The notes below the pieces were generated by a model. The model worked only from the letters and a program-made list of their open reading frames with translations. It had not been told where the DNA came from and searched no databases. A stretch of 64,000 nt of DNA from Sympetrum striolatum (taxonomy: Eukaryota > Arthropoda > Insecta > Odonata > Libellulidae), in contig OX388350.1 in the NCBI GenBank assembly GCA_947579665.1, positions 38,783,393-38,847,392 of the forward strand. The letters are read 5' to 3'. Every line of letters begins with the position of its first letter. Position 1 is the stretch's first letter. A program made the position numbers and the translations under genes. Below are positions 23,463 to 34,860 of this stretch, one piece after another.

Positions 23463-23739
23463 CAATGACACTCCAGAGTTAACTTGGTTATATGTCTTGT
23501 TGTAATAAACGTTTACTCAGCTCGTATATAAATATTCTTTTATAATTTTTTTGATTATCCAATGTTTTATTTCTACTACTTATAAATGTATAATATTTGT
23601 GTATTTTGTGGAACTGATATCAATGTATTTGGTTCATGTATCCTTGTGTAATAGAAAAATACCATTTTTAGAACCATTTAATAAATAAAAATCTAAAATT
23701 ATAGAAATTTATCTGTGGTAAAGGTAGAAGTGCAGAGTA

Positions 23740-24250
23740 TTTTATTACTGTTTTAGATTGAAACCTACCATAACGTTGGAGCTTCATTAATAGATTGAAT
23801 TAGATCATGGTTAAATACTGGGGATATTACTTAAGAAGAGGAAGAGTGAAAGATACCAACACATGTTATTCCAGCAGGTTAGTTAATAAAGAAATTAAGA
23901 TCAAAGTACATTCCGCATGATGTTTATCGGGTAGCAATAATTCAATTACAATACAGGAGTAGGGATAGTAAGGGCGTTAATTCAGACTCTCACTTTGTAA
24001 GTCAACTCAAAGGTCCATAATGGAATTCTCGCATTACGCTGTGTTAATCTTATTGTTGTATTCAATGATAATAATAATGCCTATAGTTTCGGTAAGAATT
24101 TGATTAAGAGAAGTAGATCTTATATGTTACAAGTTGTTAAAACAATGTAGCGACAAACTTCATAAAAATGATTTATGAATTAAACGTAAATGAAGTCTCA
24201 CTGAGGTAATATTTACCAGTATTTCGCTACAAATTAAACGCATTTTTATA
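23740..24250. repeat. Repeat module Y, copy 1
   Basis: Landmarks GAATTAGATCATGGTTAAATAC, GGTCCATAATGGAATTC (24011) and AACGTAAATGAAGTCTCACTG (about 24181) recur about 640 bases downstream in the same order. It is joined directly to module X copy 2. Confidence 0.7.
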
Positions 24251-24252
24251 TG

Positions 24253-24405
24253 CGTTTTATGGCATGGGAGACTAAATATTTCGCAATCTATCATCCTTGA
24301 AGGAAAGTGGCATTAGTGGTTGGGATGGGATATGCCAAGGCGATAAAAAGAATATATATAGTAGCTCCGACTTCTGGTTAGAGTTGAGCCTTCCCTCTAA
24401 ATTTA
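24253..24405. repeat. Repeat module X, copy 2
   Basis: Same 150-bp module as at 22366-22515, lying between Y copy 1 and Y copy 2. The sequence therefore reads X1, LINE interruption, Y1, X2, Y2: a tandem duplication of an X-Y unit. Confidence 0.8.
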
Positions 24406-24479
24406 ATGTCGTATAGAATATATATATATGTTAAAATATTTTAAAGTGTGGTTTATTTTATAATTATTTAAATGGAAAT

Positions 24480-24880
24480 CCATATAAAGTAGTGGCTGAA
24501 TTGTTTGATCAAATTAGATAATAGTTAAATACCAGGGGTAATCCTTACTTAAATTTATCTGTTAGAAGAATTCATTTAGTTACAACATTGTGATAATGGG
24601 GAAGCAATTAGGGATATTAGGGGTAGTAATTTTATAAGCATGATCTTAGGTCCATAATAGAATTCACGAATCATACAGTTATATTCGTTATTATATTCAT
24701 TGATATGAATGACTAAATTATTTGTGGGAGTTTTCTTAAAAGTATTAAAGCGTACATGTTGCAGGCAATGAAAGTAATGCTGCAATAAACTGCATAACGA
24801 CGAAATGATAATTGGACGTAAATGAGGTTCCACTGTGGAAATTATTGCTAGTATTTCGTTGTATATCGAGCTGGAATGTG
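24480..24880. repeat. Repeat module Y, copy 2
   Basis: GGTCCATAATAGAATTC at 24651 and GGACGTAAATGAGGTTCCAC near 24815 correspond to copy 1. A 104-codon minus frame here lies wholly inside the repeat and is not a recognised protein. Confidence 0.7.
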
Positions 24881-24889
24881 CCACATCCA

Positions 24890-26880
24890 AATTTTTGCTC
24901 GGTAATGAAAAACATACCAGAGATGTTATTTTAATAAATCCTCTTCCGAATTAACGAACCAGTGAATTCCTCCATCTAAACAGAGTCATTAACCAACCAG
25001 TAGGAATTCCTAAAATTGCAATCAAGAGCAGTTACAGAGAAGAGTGTCCATCGAAAATGAATAGGATTCTTGATGGAATTCGGCAATCAGAAAATACTAA
25101 CCGAGTACCTTGACAAATGTCTGCCGTTCTTTATTTGTATAGTTATTTAATAGATAAAATTATTTAATTAAGTCTGTTACAAATCTGATGGCCCCAGTAA
25201 AACTGACACAAGCCCAGTGATATCGAAATATGTACCCCTTGCGAAATATGAGCAGGAAGGAATACGTATTGCAAGAAATGCATTGGATTATACGAGTATA
25301 ACTGCTGCACAAATACACGAATCTTAGCCAAAAATATACTTACAAGGGGAGACTCACTTTTGTTCGGGGATTTTGATGAAACTTTTTGTGATGATGCAGA
25401 AAGTGGAGTAATGAAAAACTGTATTGCCGTTCGTCTGAATAGGCCTTAGGTTTTTTGCAATAATTAATTGAAAATTGATAATTTGAGTATAGGCAATCCC
25501 GCATTACACACCCGCACCGGCCAAATCGGTAGAGAATAACCCGCTGTTTGTAATTCTGTAATATTATTTTCATTTTCTTTCATTATATTTTTCCTTGTAA
25601 CTTTATATTATTCCTTTTTACTCACTGATAGACTTAAGAGCAATATTTCCATTTTTGCACTCGATACCCGATCGAATAATCTTATTTCAACCAAATGAAC
25701 TTCGATGACGGAGAGCCTCACTTAAAGTATGATGAATGAAGGTTGGTAACATAGCTTTCTGGAATCCTCTGGTATTCGGTGGTTATAATTTCATTGGCTG
25801 TCCTCTTAAAATTGATATTAGTCCCGTAAAATATCATTCACAAGCGCGATTTTTCATTTAAGGTTCGTTACGCAAAAAACGCAAAGGAAACTTGCGTTCG
25901 GCTGATTCAAGATTTCGTAATTAAATGTAGCGGATTACTTCCGTAATTTGATTTTTACGCCAATCAATAGATGCATTATATTTGTTCACTGGATAATGAG
26001 CAATCAGCTCTGACTACAGATACGCCAGCAACTCCTTTGTTAATGGGAAACTTTCCAGAGCTTCCATCTTACTCGACGTTACCTCTGCTATTGAAGATAT
26101 TCAAACCTACCTTTTATCCAAAAATGTAAGTATATTCGAAAATAAACGTTCCTTCGTTGGAAAATGAGAATAAATTCGAAGAAAAAATTACGTCCCTGGA
26201 AAAAGAGCCGCTGTGCCTGCGACGGGCGCGAGACCGTGCGGGTGTCATAAAATGTGCACATCTTCGTTTGAGTATAGTTTCTTCTTTAAGGGTTTTTAAG
26301 GACTCTTCTCTCGTTTTCATTGGATCTTAAATATGACCCTCCGATTTTCTAGATATTTTCCTCTTCAGTTTAAAGTGAGACGTCCTGCAGTGAACTTATA
26401 ATTCTGTTTTAAGTGTGCTTTCCGGTCAGGAGAAGAAATTGTAACTTGTTCTTCATCAGCTACTCAGTTTTCTTCGTCGAATTTATCATGGAATTTCCTT
26501 CCTCTTCTCGTGTGAGATATTCCCGTATGAACGAAGGGAAGTCAGCAGCTGTCAGTGAGTGTAGCAAGGAGGATGCTACGTTAGCAGTTTAATATTTACT
26601 TGGTAAGCTTGAGTCATTTTGAAAATTTTATTTTCACCAACAAATAATGCCTTTATATACAATTTAAAAATAAAATTTTGTTTCAAGAGAAAATTTCTAT
26701 TTCGGTTGAGTGAAATTTCGTTAAACCATATTAACACAAATATCCTTTTTATCTTATTAAAAATTGGATTCATTCCTGTTAATGCCGAGAAATAGTACAG
26801 TAAATATAATTTTTTCGCAGAAAATTTAATAGCCTTGAACGTCATTGAAAACCTCACAAATGGGGAAATACCCAATAAGG
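24890..26880. other. Long stretch with nothing recognised
   Basis: AT-rich. A 57-codon + frame near 25970-26140 and several others show no family signature. A small GC-richer patch near 26190-26260 has no frame of interest. Confidence 0.4.
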
Positions 26881-26884
26881 CTCG

Positions 26885-27030
26885 TTGTTAGAGGAAAATA
26901 AGTAGCGGCAATGCAAAAAGAGCTTCAAAATCTCAGATCATATCGCACATGGACTCCAACCGGGAATTGAACGCGAGATCGCTTCAAAGAAAGACGAACG
27001 CGCAAGCCATATGGCTTTCCAAGATCCCTG
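26885..27030 (-). mobile_element. tRNA-derived SINE, family S1
   Basis: On the minus strand: an A-box-like AAGCCATATGGCTTGCGC, then a B box GCGTTCAATTCCCGG about 35 bases later. A body follows (GAGTCCATGTGCGAT, TTTTGAAGCTC, TTGCCGCTACTTAT) that is shared in order with copies at 42103-42258 and 52905-53055. Conserved sequence beyond the tRNA-like head is what separates a SINE from a chance B box. Confidence 0.75.
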
Positions 27031-27299
27031 GAAGAAAAGTCTTGGGTGAAAAATTAATTGGGGTAGACGTATTTTGGTGAAAGGTGTTCATCTCACACGT
27101 ATTTGGCTGAACCATCACTGTAATATTGCGAGTGAAAGGTCACTTTGTTGCAACACTTCGGGTGAAACGTTAGTCCAGGCACTTTCAGACGATAACGACT
27201 TAAGTATGCCATTTACTTCAGGAAGAAATGTTCGATCGAGTAAAAATCGACTTCTGCAGAAAGAGAGAGGTTTAAACCCTCGAATTAGCTCTCCCCTTC

Positions 27300-27700
27300 T
27301 AAAATATTGAACCTGGCGCGCAAAATTCTACATTACAGGAGGCACTCTATTCTTGATCCGCGCGCTCGTGAAAGTTTATCCGGGCGATCCAATCTGTATG
27401 AGGATAAATAGAAGAGAGATGATGACTCGAAGATTCTTAAGGGGCTAACAGTAGGCGAATAACCGTGACGGCAAATAGGGTAAGCAAAGGAAGCAAATTA
27501 GAAACGAGGCGGTGGGGGGAGTTCAAACAGATTACCAATCGGAAGCGTTTAAAATGCGTGAAAGAGAACGACGTGAGGGGAAAGGGTGTAACCATAGCTA
27601 GGGTGCGAGGATGAGACGGAAAAGGGCCGAGGACACGGGGAAGGAAGGATAAAGAACGACCCGAGGTGGCTGCCAAATTTTCGAAAGTAAACACGGATTT
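27300..27700. other. GC- and purine-rich (+) island
   Basis: GC-richer from 27310 and strongly purine-biased from about 27410 to 27680. An 85-codon minus frame has no domain. Confidence 0.45.
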
Positions 27701-27924
27701 TATTTAAATAGAGGTTGAAAGTGGGAAGTGATTATTGTATTCAAATGGCACGACTATCCTAAAGCGACAAATTACGAGCTATTTGATATGCCAGCGATTT
27801 CTGCGAAATGGTTAACGCTCCGGTTATAAACGGTTCCGCGCAATATTGACCCTCTCCCAAAAGCATGTCAGATTAGGTGGTTTATTCTTGGTATGACCAT
27901 GTTTATATGTTCTATGAAATTCTC

Positions 27925-28064
27925 ATAAGTCTTAACAATACACTATACAAAGTATCCTGGAGGTTATGGAGTTAACAATTCTTGTAAGTGTTGAAGGTTG
28001 CCTACTTTCACGGCGTGACCTCACCCGCACTTGAGTATAGGAGGACGAATGTTCTAATTAGAGG
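27925..28064. repeat. Dispersed repeat R3, copy 1
   Basis: TATCCTGGAGGTTATGGAG, then GGTTGCCTACTTTCACGGCG, then GAGTATAGGAGGACGAAT. The same words in the same order occur at 49575-49689. The copy is cut off by the hairpin element at 28065. Confidence 0.65.
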
Positions 28065-28145
28065 GAAATGAAGGAGAAAAATTGGTACTTTTTTTACAAT
28101 TTTTTTTATTTTGAGGAAAAAGTTCCAATTTATCTCCTTCATTTC
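28065..28145. mobile_element. Hairpin MITE, family C, copy 1
   Basis: GAAATGAAGGAGAAAAATTGG on the left is the near-inverse of CCAATTTATCTCCTTCATTTC on the right, around a T-rich loop. Copy 2 at 51069-51166 has the same arms and the same right flank (GCATGATGGAT, then GATTCTGTGAATTTTATT). Confidence 0.7.
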
Positions 28146-28193
28146 GCATGATGGATATATCTCGCTCGATTCTGTGAATTTTATTCAAATTAG

Positions 28194-28362
28194 AGGTTTA
28201 AAATTTCCAATAGCCGTCTTTGTCGGCGTACCTCGTCTCATTCAGCGGTATTCGGAGAAAACAAGAAGGGATACCGCACTTTACGAACACTTATTTTCTC
28301 CGAATGCCGGTGAATGAGACAAGGAACGCCGACAAAGACATCTATTGGAGATTTTCAACCCC
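28194..28362. mobile_element. Long-arm hairpin MITE, family A, best copy
   Basis: Left arm 28194-28265 and right arm 28291-28362 are inverted repeats of about 72 bp. For example, CGTCTTTGTCGGCGTACCT pairs with AGGAACGCCGACAAAGAC, and TTCAGCGGTATTCGGAGAAAA pairs with TTTTCTCCGAATGCCGGTGAA. The loop is about 25 bases. There is no coding capacity. Decayed relatives lie at 9715-9870 and 48741-48836. Confidence 0.8.
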
Positions 28363-28739
28363 CAATGAAGAAGTGGGTTTAAGCGCAGCACTTGTGACGA
28401 GGAAGATCCTCAAAATGTTATTATTCTACAGAATATCTATCTTCAGACTAGATATCGTAGCAGTTGATTTTTACGTAGAGGGCATTTGAAAATTGTTGAC
28501 ACTATAAACAACGGTTGAATTCGAATGATAGTTATGTTGAGAAGTAGTGGAAAGCAGTAGTTTTAAAAAGTACCTAGTAAAATATTTTAATATATCTAGG
28601 AGGGTGTTTGATGTAAGGCTAAACAGCAGATGGTGCCATGGAAGTAGGCGTGGTATGATCGTAATTCAACGTTTAAATAAAGACGGCATTTGTAAAAAAA
28701 CGTGGCTGAAAATGAAAAGACAGTGTGGTAACGACCGAA

Positions 28740-28985
28740 TGAAAAAGTGAAAGCCGTGCGTCGCAAAGAGAGAAAATCGAAGGGAGAAAAGAAATCAAAG
28801 TGAGAACGACGAGAATGGAAATTCGGAGAGCCGCAGATGACAAAGGACGATTTGTTTAAAGGGAGAAGAGGCAGGGAGAGTAAACACGATTTGGGAAGGT
28901 TTTTAATAAAGAAGAAATGGAGTGGAATAAGTAATGGGAAGAATATTAAGTTAGGGAGAGAATTTTCTTAGCGAAAGAATGATAG
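28740..28985. other. Purine-rich (+) island
   Basis: Nearly continuous G/A text (GAGAACGACGAGAATGG-type words) with few pyrimidines. No gene. Confidence 0.45.
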
Positions 28986-28989
28986 GAAG

Positions 28990-29990
28990 ATGAAGCGGAA
29001 TTCATTTGATATTTATGAATCCCTCTCGGTGTTTATAGTAAATCTGATGGATTGATATTCTGCGAGATAAATTTCAGAAAGAAATTAAAAAAGTAGAAGA
29101 AAATGAGTTCCATTAATTATTCTCGAGGAGCTATATTCTCTATGTGACAAGTTTAGATCATAAGATATAAAATTTCACTCTTAAGTCTAAGATTTTTGTT
29201 AAACTTGTTCAGTAAATTTGAGGATGGTACTTTCTTTGAGCCATGCTGAATATTTACTAGTTAGAGAGCAAAAACAACAATCTTTAAATTACTTCTGTTT
29301 CAGTTAAATTCTGTCTTTGCTGATACGGGAATCACTGATACAAGCAATGCTCAGTAATTGAATGTAGTCCTGTCATACCTTTAAAAACTAAATCCTTATT
29401 GAAATCTTCTCTTTATTTTCCTTTATTAAATTTTTAATAACTTAAAAACTGGTGTATGAATGACGTAAGAGGTTTGATGGAATAGAGACTCACTCATCTG
29501 TAATTAAACGAGGAAAAACCAAAATAATTATGAATGACGATAATAATAATAATGCAACTGCCACACATGCATCTAACAGGAAACCTGATCTAAAAGAAGA
29601 AAAATGAATTTCTTAATAAAAATCTAACATCGGAATAACATTTTCTACGTAACTATTGTTATTTTAAGAGTCTCGAAACGAAGAAAATTGTGTAGTCAGG
29701 GATTTTCACAATTCTATGAAAACATAACGAAGGAATCTATTGCTTATCGGTCTCACTAGATTTTCCAAATTTAAAGCTAAAATACATATAAATCACGCAA
29801 CTTCCTCTCGGGATTACCGCATTATTTAATTCCTTTAATCAAAACATTCGTTCGTACTTTCAGTTTGTCACATATGCTTTTATGCAGCCATATTTAATTT
29901 TAAACAAACTTTTATTATTTACGCCACGTTTTCGTCATTATCATCTCATTCGCCACATTAAACCATCATTTTCTCGTTATATCTCTCCCT
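28990..29990. other. AT-rich stretch, nothing recognised
   Basis: No supportable feature. A short AAT/ATA microsatellite lies near 29540-29560. Confidence 0.4.
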
Positions 29991-29999
29991 TTGCAGCCA

Positions 30000-30480
30000 T
30001 TACGTTCTCATTATAAGCGTATTATGCACCATAATATCTGTGTATATAGACCACCTTGCATTTCTCCTTCCATATCAGTCATGCAGGCTTCTTTTTGGTC
30101 CTCATAACCCTGTCATTACAGACTCAGTCCTTATTTCCCATGTAACACAAACTACTCATACAGTCCATTCCACTAGTATTCATATCAATTATATGCTTCC
30201 CGTGAGGCAATAAAGCGGGTACCAGCACATCCATTTATGCACTAACTATCCCTCGATCCGCAGACTTTTCTCTCTAAACCTGTGACCACACACTGCTCCC
30301 ACTCTTCCACTCACACATTCCCATCTCTGCATCCACCCTTCCATTCTCACCCACGCAAAACACAGTCCACCATTTCAATATTCTCACCACTTACAGTTTT
30401 ATTGTAAACCTTCGATTGTCCCATAGTGTAGCTTCTGCTTTTGAAATGTAAATCATCAATTCCATTCTCTATTCAGCCAC
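30000..30480 (-). mobile_element. LINE RT-distal remnant, multiply frameshifted
   Basis: Minus-strand text reads GRVDAEMGMCEW, then VSA-MDVLVPALLPHGKHII, then MNTSGMDCMSSLCYMGNKD followed by RVM. This follows the arthropod LINE pattern 'NAVLVPTLLYGSETW...AVEMRxLRxMCGVTRxDRVRN'. The pieces lie in more than one frame with several stops. The 46-kb remnant carries the continuation of the same region (a TKRNRG block, then KERLPKVAL), so both may derive from one clade. Which clade (RTE-like or other) cannot be settled by eye. Confidence 0.65.
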
Positions 30481-30489
30481 TCTACCTAA

Positions 30490-31840
30490 TAGCATTTAAA
30501 AATCATTTGGGGAATCCGAGATCAATATCATACTATTAGTAAACTGCACAGGCACATTAACATTCCAAAAATTTAAGCCACTGTGATTCTAGTATTTAGG
30601 TGATATGTAAAATAAATGTGTCTAGGTACAAAATTCTATTTGAAACATTTTAGTATAGAAGAACGTAATTGATGTTTAAAACACGCGGTCTAACGACTAA
30701 CAAAGATTTTCTTACCTTAAGTCATAATATAAATCATGACCCCTAATAAATTCCTATATAAAATCCCTAATAAACCAAAGGACTGCTACCGAATAATCCT
30801 AGCAAATGAGTGGATGCGAGAGTGTGTTAGCAAAGCGCTTGAGTGTCGTTGACTAACTCCGAACATAAGTAACATAAGGGTCGGCTACAATTGTCATATG
30901 TGAATATTTCTCGAGGTCGATTCTAGTAACCATTTTTTAACCAATAAAGAAGTTTGCTGTCCTGTATCTTTTTGACACCTGAAAATATTAAAATACGGCA
31001 CGCAAAAATATAAAATTCGATCCTTTTGCAATAACTATGTGAAGTTTCAAGTTCCGCACGCATAAAAACCAATTTTGACCCAATGTCCGGGTTTTTTCAA
31101 TTTCAGCCCACTGTGCGACAGCTTGAATCCAGAAATTACCCGAAAATAGAAAATTCATGATTAAAATGAGCATTATTTACTTAGTTGTGGTAAGAATCAT
31201 AGACTAAAATATTTTGTTGATGTGTGAATATCCTTAGTTCCACACTGGTACATAACAGAGTATAATAATTGAGAAACTACAAGGTAAACATACCCATAGT
31301 AACATATAACTATAATTATATAATATATGTAATAATATTTACAATAGAATTATAATTTAAATTCATCATTTTAATATGCGAAATTTAAGAGAGATCTATC
31401 CACATAATATAAGTAATAGGCAATTAGTTTGAATGCAATGGTTATTAATTCTCTAAGTATACAATAATCTGAATAGTTAACATTCTTTCTTCACTTGCGC
31501 CAGAGCTAATGGATTACGAATTCTCCGAGTTTAAATTGGAGATAATGCATCTTATAAGTAAAACATTTTCTTTAATATTCCCATACGGATACAGTATATT
31601 ACTGAAATTAGCAAATAGTCTCTTCTTATTAAAGAAACGTAAAATTCAATCTGATAATGGAATAACGAATAAAAAATTCTACTGTAATTGAAGATTTTCC
31701 ATCATTCCACGCGAATGGGTAAAACGTTTTTCTCCGAAATGTATTAAAAAGCACGCGTATCAAGTCGAGGAAAATTAAATTTCGAAAGAGGCTGTGATAA
31801 TGAATTATGAATCTGCAAACATCCGGCCACCTACATTTTT
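30490..31840. other. AT-rich stretch, nothing recognised
   Basis: Very AT-rich around 31300-31390. No LINE tail, tRNA-like box or palindrome that I can defend. Confidence 0.4.
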
Positions 31841-31844
31841 AAAC

Positions 31845-32235
31845 AGTAATAAAGATTACATCATCCCCGCGAGCTGGACTTAGCGAAACTTTTTCACAAA
31901 ATAATTCCAACCGAATCAGCTTGATGGAGCAAGTCCGACGCTAAATAGAGCCAAAAACTTTTCGATGTGGCCCAGGGCGGAAATTTGGGCATAAAAATTC
32001 CCGGCTGGTATCAATGTAAATCGTCGCGGGACGAAATGTAAGCAAAAAATACGTAAATTACTAATCCTCGGGGCCGAAGAGGAACTTTTTTCGAAAACAT
32101 TCCCGCCACGTAGCTCCTCGCTTCGGCGAAAGGTCAGGCGAAAAATGCGGCAATTAAAAAGTTCGGCGTCAATTCTGGCGTGAAAATATTCCTTCGTAAG
32201 CAGGCATGATAAATATTCAAGGCGCCAATTAGCTG
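31845..32235. other. GC/CpG-rich island, non-coding
   Basis: CpG-bearing text (TCGTCGCGGGACG, CGCTTCGGCGAAAGG, GTTCGGCGTC) with no long frame on either strand. Candidate conserved non-coding sequence; only cross-species comparison would decide. Confidence 0.4.
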
Positions 32236-32363
32236 TATTACTCCTCGTGAAAGATAAGGGTAAAAGAAGAATAGTTAAGAAGATGTTATGTAAGAGCCAT
32301 TTCGCCTAGTGGAATAACGATGAGATAGCAGTGCCAAGAGAAAAACCCGCAGCCGTGTTGATT

Positions 32364-33022
32364 ACTATTATAGTTCCGCGTAGTAGAGAGCCTGAGCGGG
32401 AATTTTCGCGAATCCCCTCCTCGGAGGGATATTCCCCCTCTCAGGCTATTCCTTACCCCGTTTACTCCACGGAATGACCTTCATTTCCTCGTGCTTGCCA
32501 GCTTCGTAACCCGTCAACCTACCGTGACAACTCAGAGTGCGACAATTCATCGGAACCGACAACTCACCGTGCGACAACTGGCCGGACAACAGCTAATTAG
32601 TCGAACGAATTTTTAACTTTAAAACAATTGAGCGGTAGTCTTTTTAACGATACCTGATTGAACAAGTCAAAAATTTATTAATAATATATTTAATAATAAA
32701 TAAATCGTGCGATGAGCTGTCGCCCGGTCAGTTGTCGCATGGTGAGTTGTCGGGTCCGATGAATTGTCACAGTTGCCGTACCCTAAATTGTCGCACTCTG
32801 AGTTGTCACTGAACCTGCCAGCTATTGCTGATCTTTCTCTTGTTTTTCTTCAAAATATGCCATGCGTACGTCTAAGGAATACGTGAATTCGTCAACACTG
32901 AAGATACTGAATGAGAATGAGGAAGGGATACCAAAGGTGGGGGTATTCGGAGGTGGGGTAGGTTGCCGATGCTCAGCACACTGGTACCAAAAAAGGCTCT
33001 TTACTACGCTGTACTGTAATAT
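32364..33022. mobile_element. TIR element, family B, copy 2 (interrupted)
   Basis: The left TIR (CTATTATAGTTCCGCGTAG, then TAGAGAGCC) and the right TIR (GGCTCTTTACTACGCTG) are inverse over about 25 bases. The interior matches copy 1 on both sides of an insertion: up to TTCCTCGTGCTTGCCAGCTT (about 32507) before it and from CTGCCAGCTATTGCTGAT after it. Without the insertion the element would be about 350 bp, like copy 1. Confidence 0.8.
32524..32809. mobile_element. Foldback-type element nested in family B copy 2
   Basis: 286 bp. The left arm 32524-32594 begins GTGACAACTCAGAGTGCGAC and is the inverse of the right arm 32714-32809, which ends GTTGTCAC. Both arms consist of units of about 15 bases around GTTGTCG/CGACAAC (five in the right arm), and the right arm has about one extra unit. 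The 119-bp middle is AT-rich and non-coding. Arms made of short direct repeats are the hallmark of foldback elements. A TGCCAGCT-like word occurs on both sides but about 19 bases away on the left, so the target duplication is unresolved. Confidence 0.75.
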
Positions 33023-33474
33023 TTAAATCAAAAGGCTTGAGGAAGTGTCGGTTATAGAGCATAGAATGATAAATGTACTCCGCGCTACTTGGTTGGCTAT
33101 GATAGGATATACGTAGAGGACTCGAGCGGATGATACAGAGGTTCGAAGTGACGTATCAAGTAAGGCTTTAGTGTTGAGAGGGTCTCTTAAAATTACCCAC
33201 TTACAGTTCGTTTTCGCCGACCTTGCTAAAACTTGCATCCTTAAAGACTAAGAATAATGTAAGCTAGTGGTTATCATTGAACGAAATGGAACAAAGGATA
33301 AACATTTGACACTGAATGTCATCCTAGATTCCTTCGAGGCTTGACTTGCATTAAATTGTGCAATTTTTTTACGTATCCAAAAAGGCGAGAATTTACGAAA
33401 AATTTTAACGTGGGATAAGCTTAAGAAAAGATTCATATAGCAATGAAGAAAGCTGCCAGAAATGATACATTTCT

Positions 33475-33600
33475 AGCTAGGTTAGAACATATGCCTGTTC
33501 ATTAGAAAGCCTGGGTTTGAATCCCTGATATTAGAGTATCTACTGGTTATCTACGAGCATTAATAAGTTGTGTTCCACAATAAAAATTAAGTTTCAATAT
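33475..33600 (+). mobile_element. Possible tRNA-derived SINE, family S2
   Basis: TAGCTAGGTTAGAACATATG (A-box-like), then CCTGGGTTTGAATCCCTG (good B box with a TTTGAAT loop) about 25 bases later. The body ends in an AATAAAAATT-type tail. The anticodon arm is missing or decayed, so it is not a functional tRNA gene. Confidence 0.5.
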
Positions 33601-33609
33601 AAATCATGG

Positions 33610-34175
33610 GCATAATAGTTTCATTAACTTTGCGTAAGACACAAATTTATTTAAAATGCGCACTACACCTAGATTTTAGACAGTTACCATATTGTATATT
33701 ACATATATTATTATCTGAATTTTAATTCGTGAATGAATTCAAATAATGAAATCTTAATCATTATTTTGATTATATTTATTTTTACGTAGTATTCTGGCTG
33801 ATGCTTAATGACATAAACCACATCTAACACTATTTTCCGTCGAGAGTTACATGTATATGAAAAGTTTAATAGATAAATTTGAAATAAGATGGTCGTGTAC
33901 AATTTCTTCTCTTTCTTTCTCTCTCGAAAGTTTTCTTTAAAAAATTCATTTCGTTTTTAGAAAAATTAGGAATTCAAAAATTAGAAAATATTATCCTATA
34001 TTGATTACAATACATGACATTGCGCTATAACCCGACTTGCGTTTAACAGCAGCGGAAAATTAAGTAAATAAATAAACAGCGGAAAACGCAGTTATTTCAT
34101 TACAATATACTACAATCTGATAGGTAAGTTTTACATATCTGCTACGATATCCGCAACGAAACTGCATGATCTCAC
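33610..34175. other. AT-rich stretch, nothing recognised
   Basis: No supportable feature. Confidence 0.4.
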
Positions 34176-34179
34176 TGCG

Positions 34180-34700
34180 CGAAACGAGCCGAATCCAGAG
34201 GATAGACACCTTTAAACTGCGGACTATTTGTGTAAGACGACACCCTGGGAATTAAAACGGGCTTCGCTCGTTCCCGCATTACACAAAGGTAAAGTATGCA
34301 GCACGTTCGGCGAGACTTCATCCCGAAAACAATCACGTTTTCAACTTTCCAACTTCGGAAACAAAAGCAGGCAAATTGGACATATTAAAACGGGTTGAAA
34401 AAGCCCGCCCTTCCCATGTATCCCATGAAACCCCTTCCACTTGAGAGGAAAAGATTCGGGGCCAGTTCCCTGTCAACCCTGGACCACTCTCCCCCAACAG
34501 TCGTTACCCTTTCCCTCTTTCCATTCACTCACGAACCCCTTGTCTGGAGGCTATGTATGGTTTGGGTCCAACAGTTTACGCGCCTCACAATGTAACGGAA
34601 CGCCTCTCCGTTCCTCATTTATTTCGTGGTGTGAAGCGGAAAATTCTCCCCGCCCTCTCTCTCTTGAAATGGAGCCTTAATGCGTTACGTAACACCCCTT
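34180..34700. other. GC/CpG-rich island, non-coding
   Basis: GC-rich, pyrimidine-biased on the + strand between 34395 and 34530. Overlapping 65-79-codon frames in different phases point to composition, not coding. Confidence 0.4.
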
Positions 34701-34860
34701 GCAATTGACGACGAATATCTAAATAAAAAACGATGGCGATAAAACACATATATTCACGCATACATACGTACAGTTCAAAACAAAATATCGAGCTGGTTCT
34801 ATGCTTACCCATGAATCTTATGTGACCGGTGGCACAGGAGGTTTTTTTTATTAACTAGTT

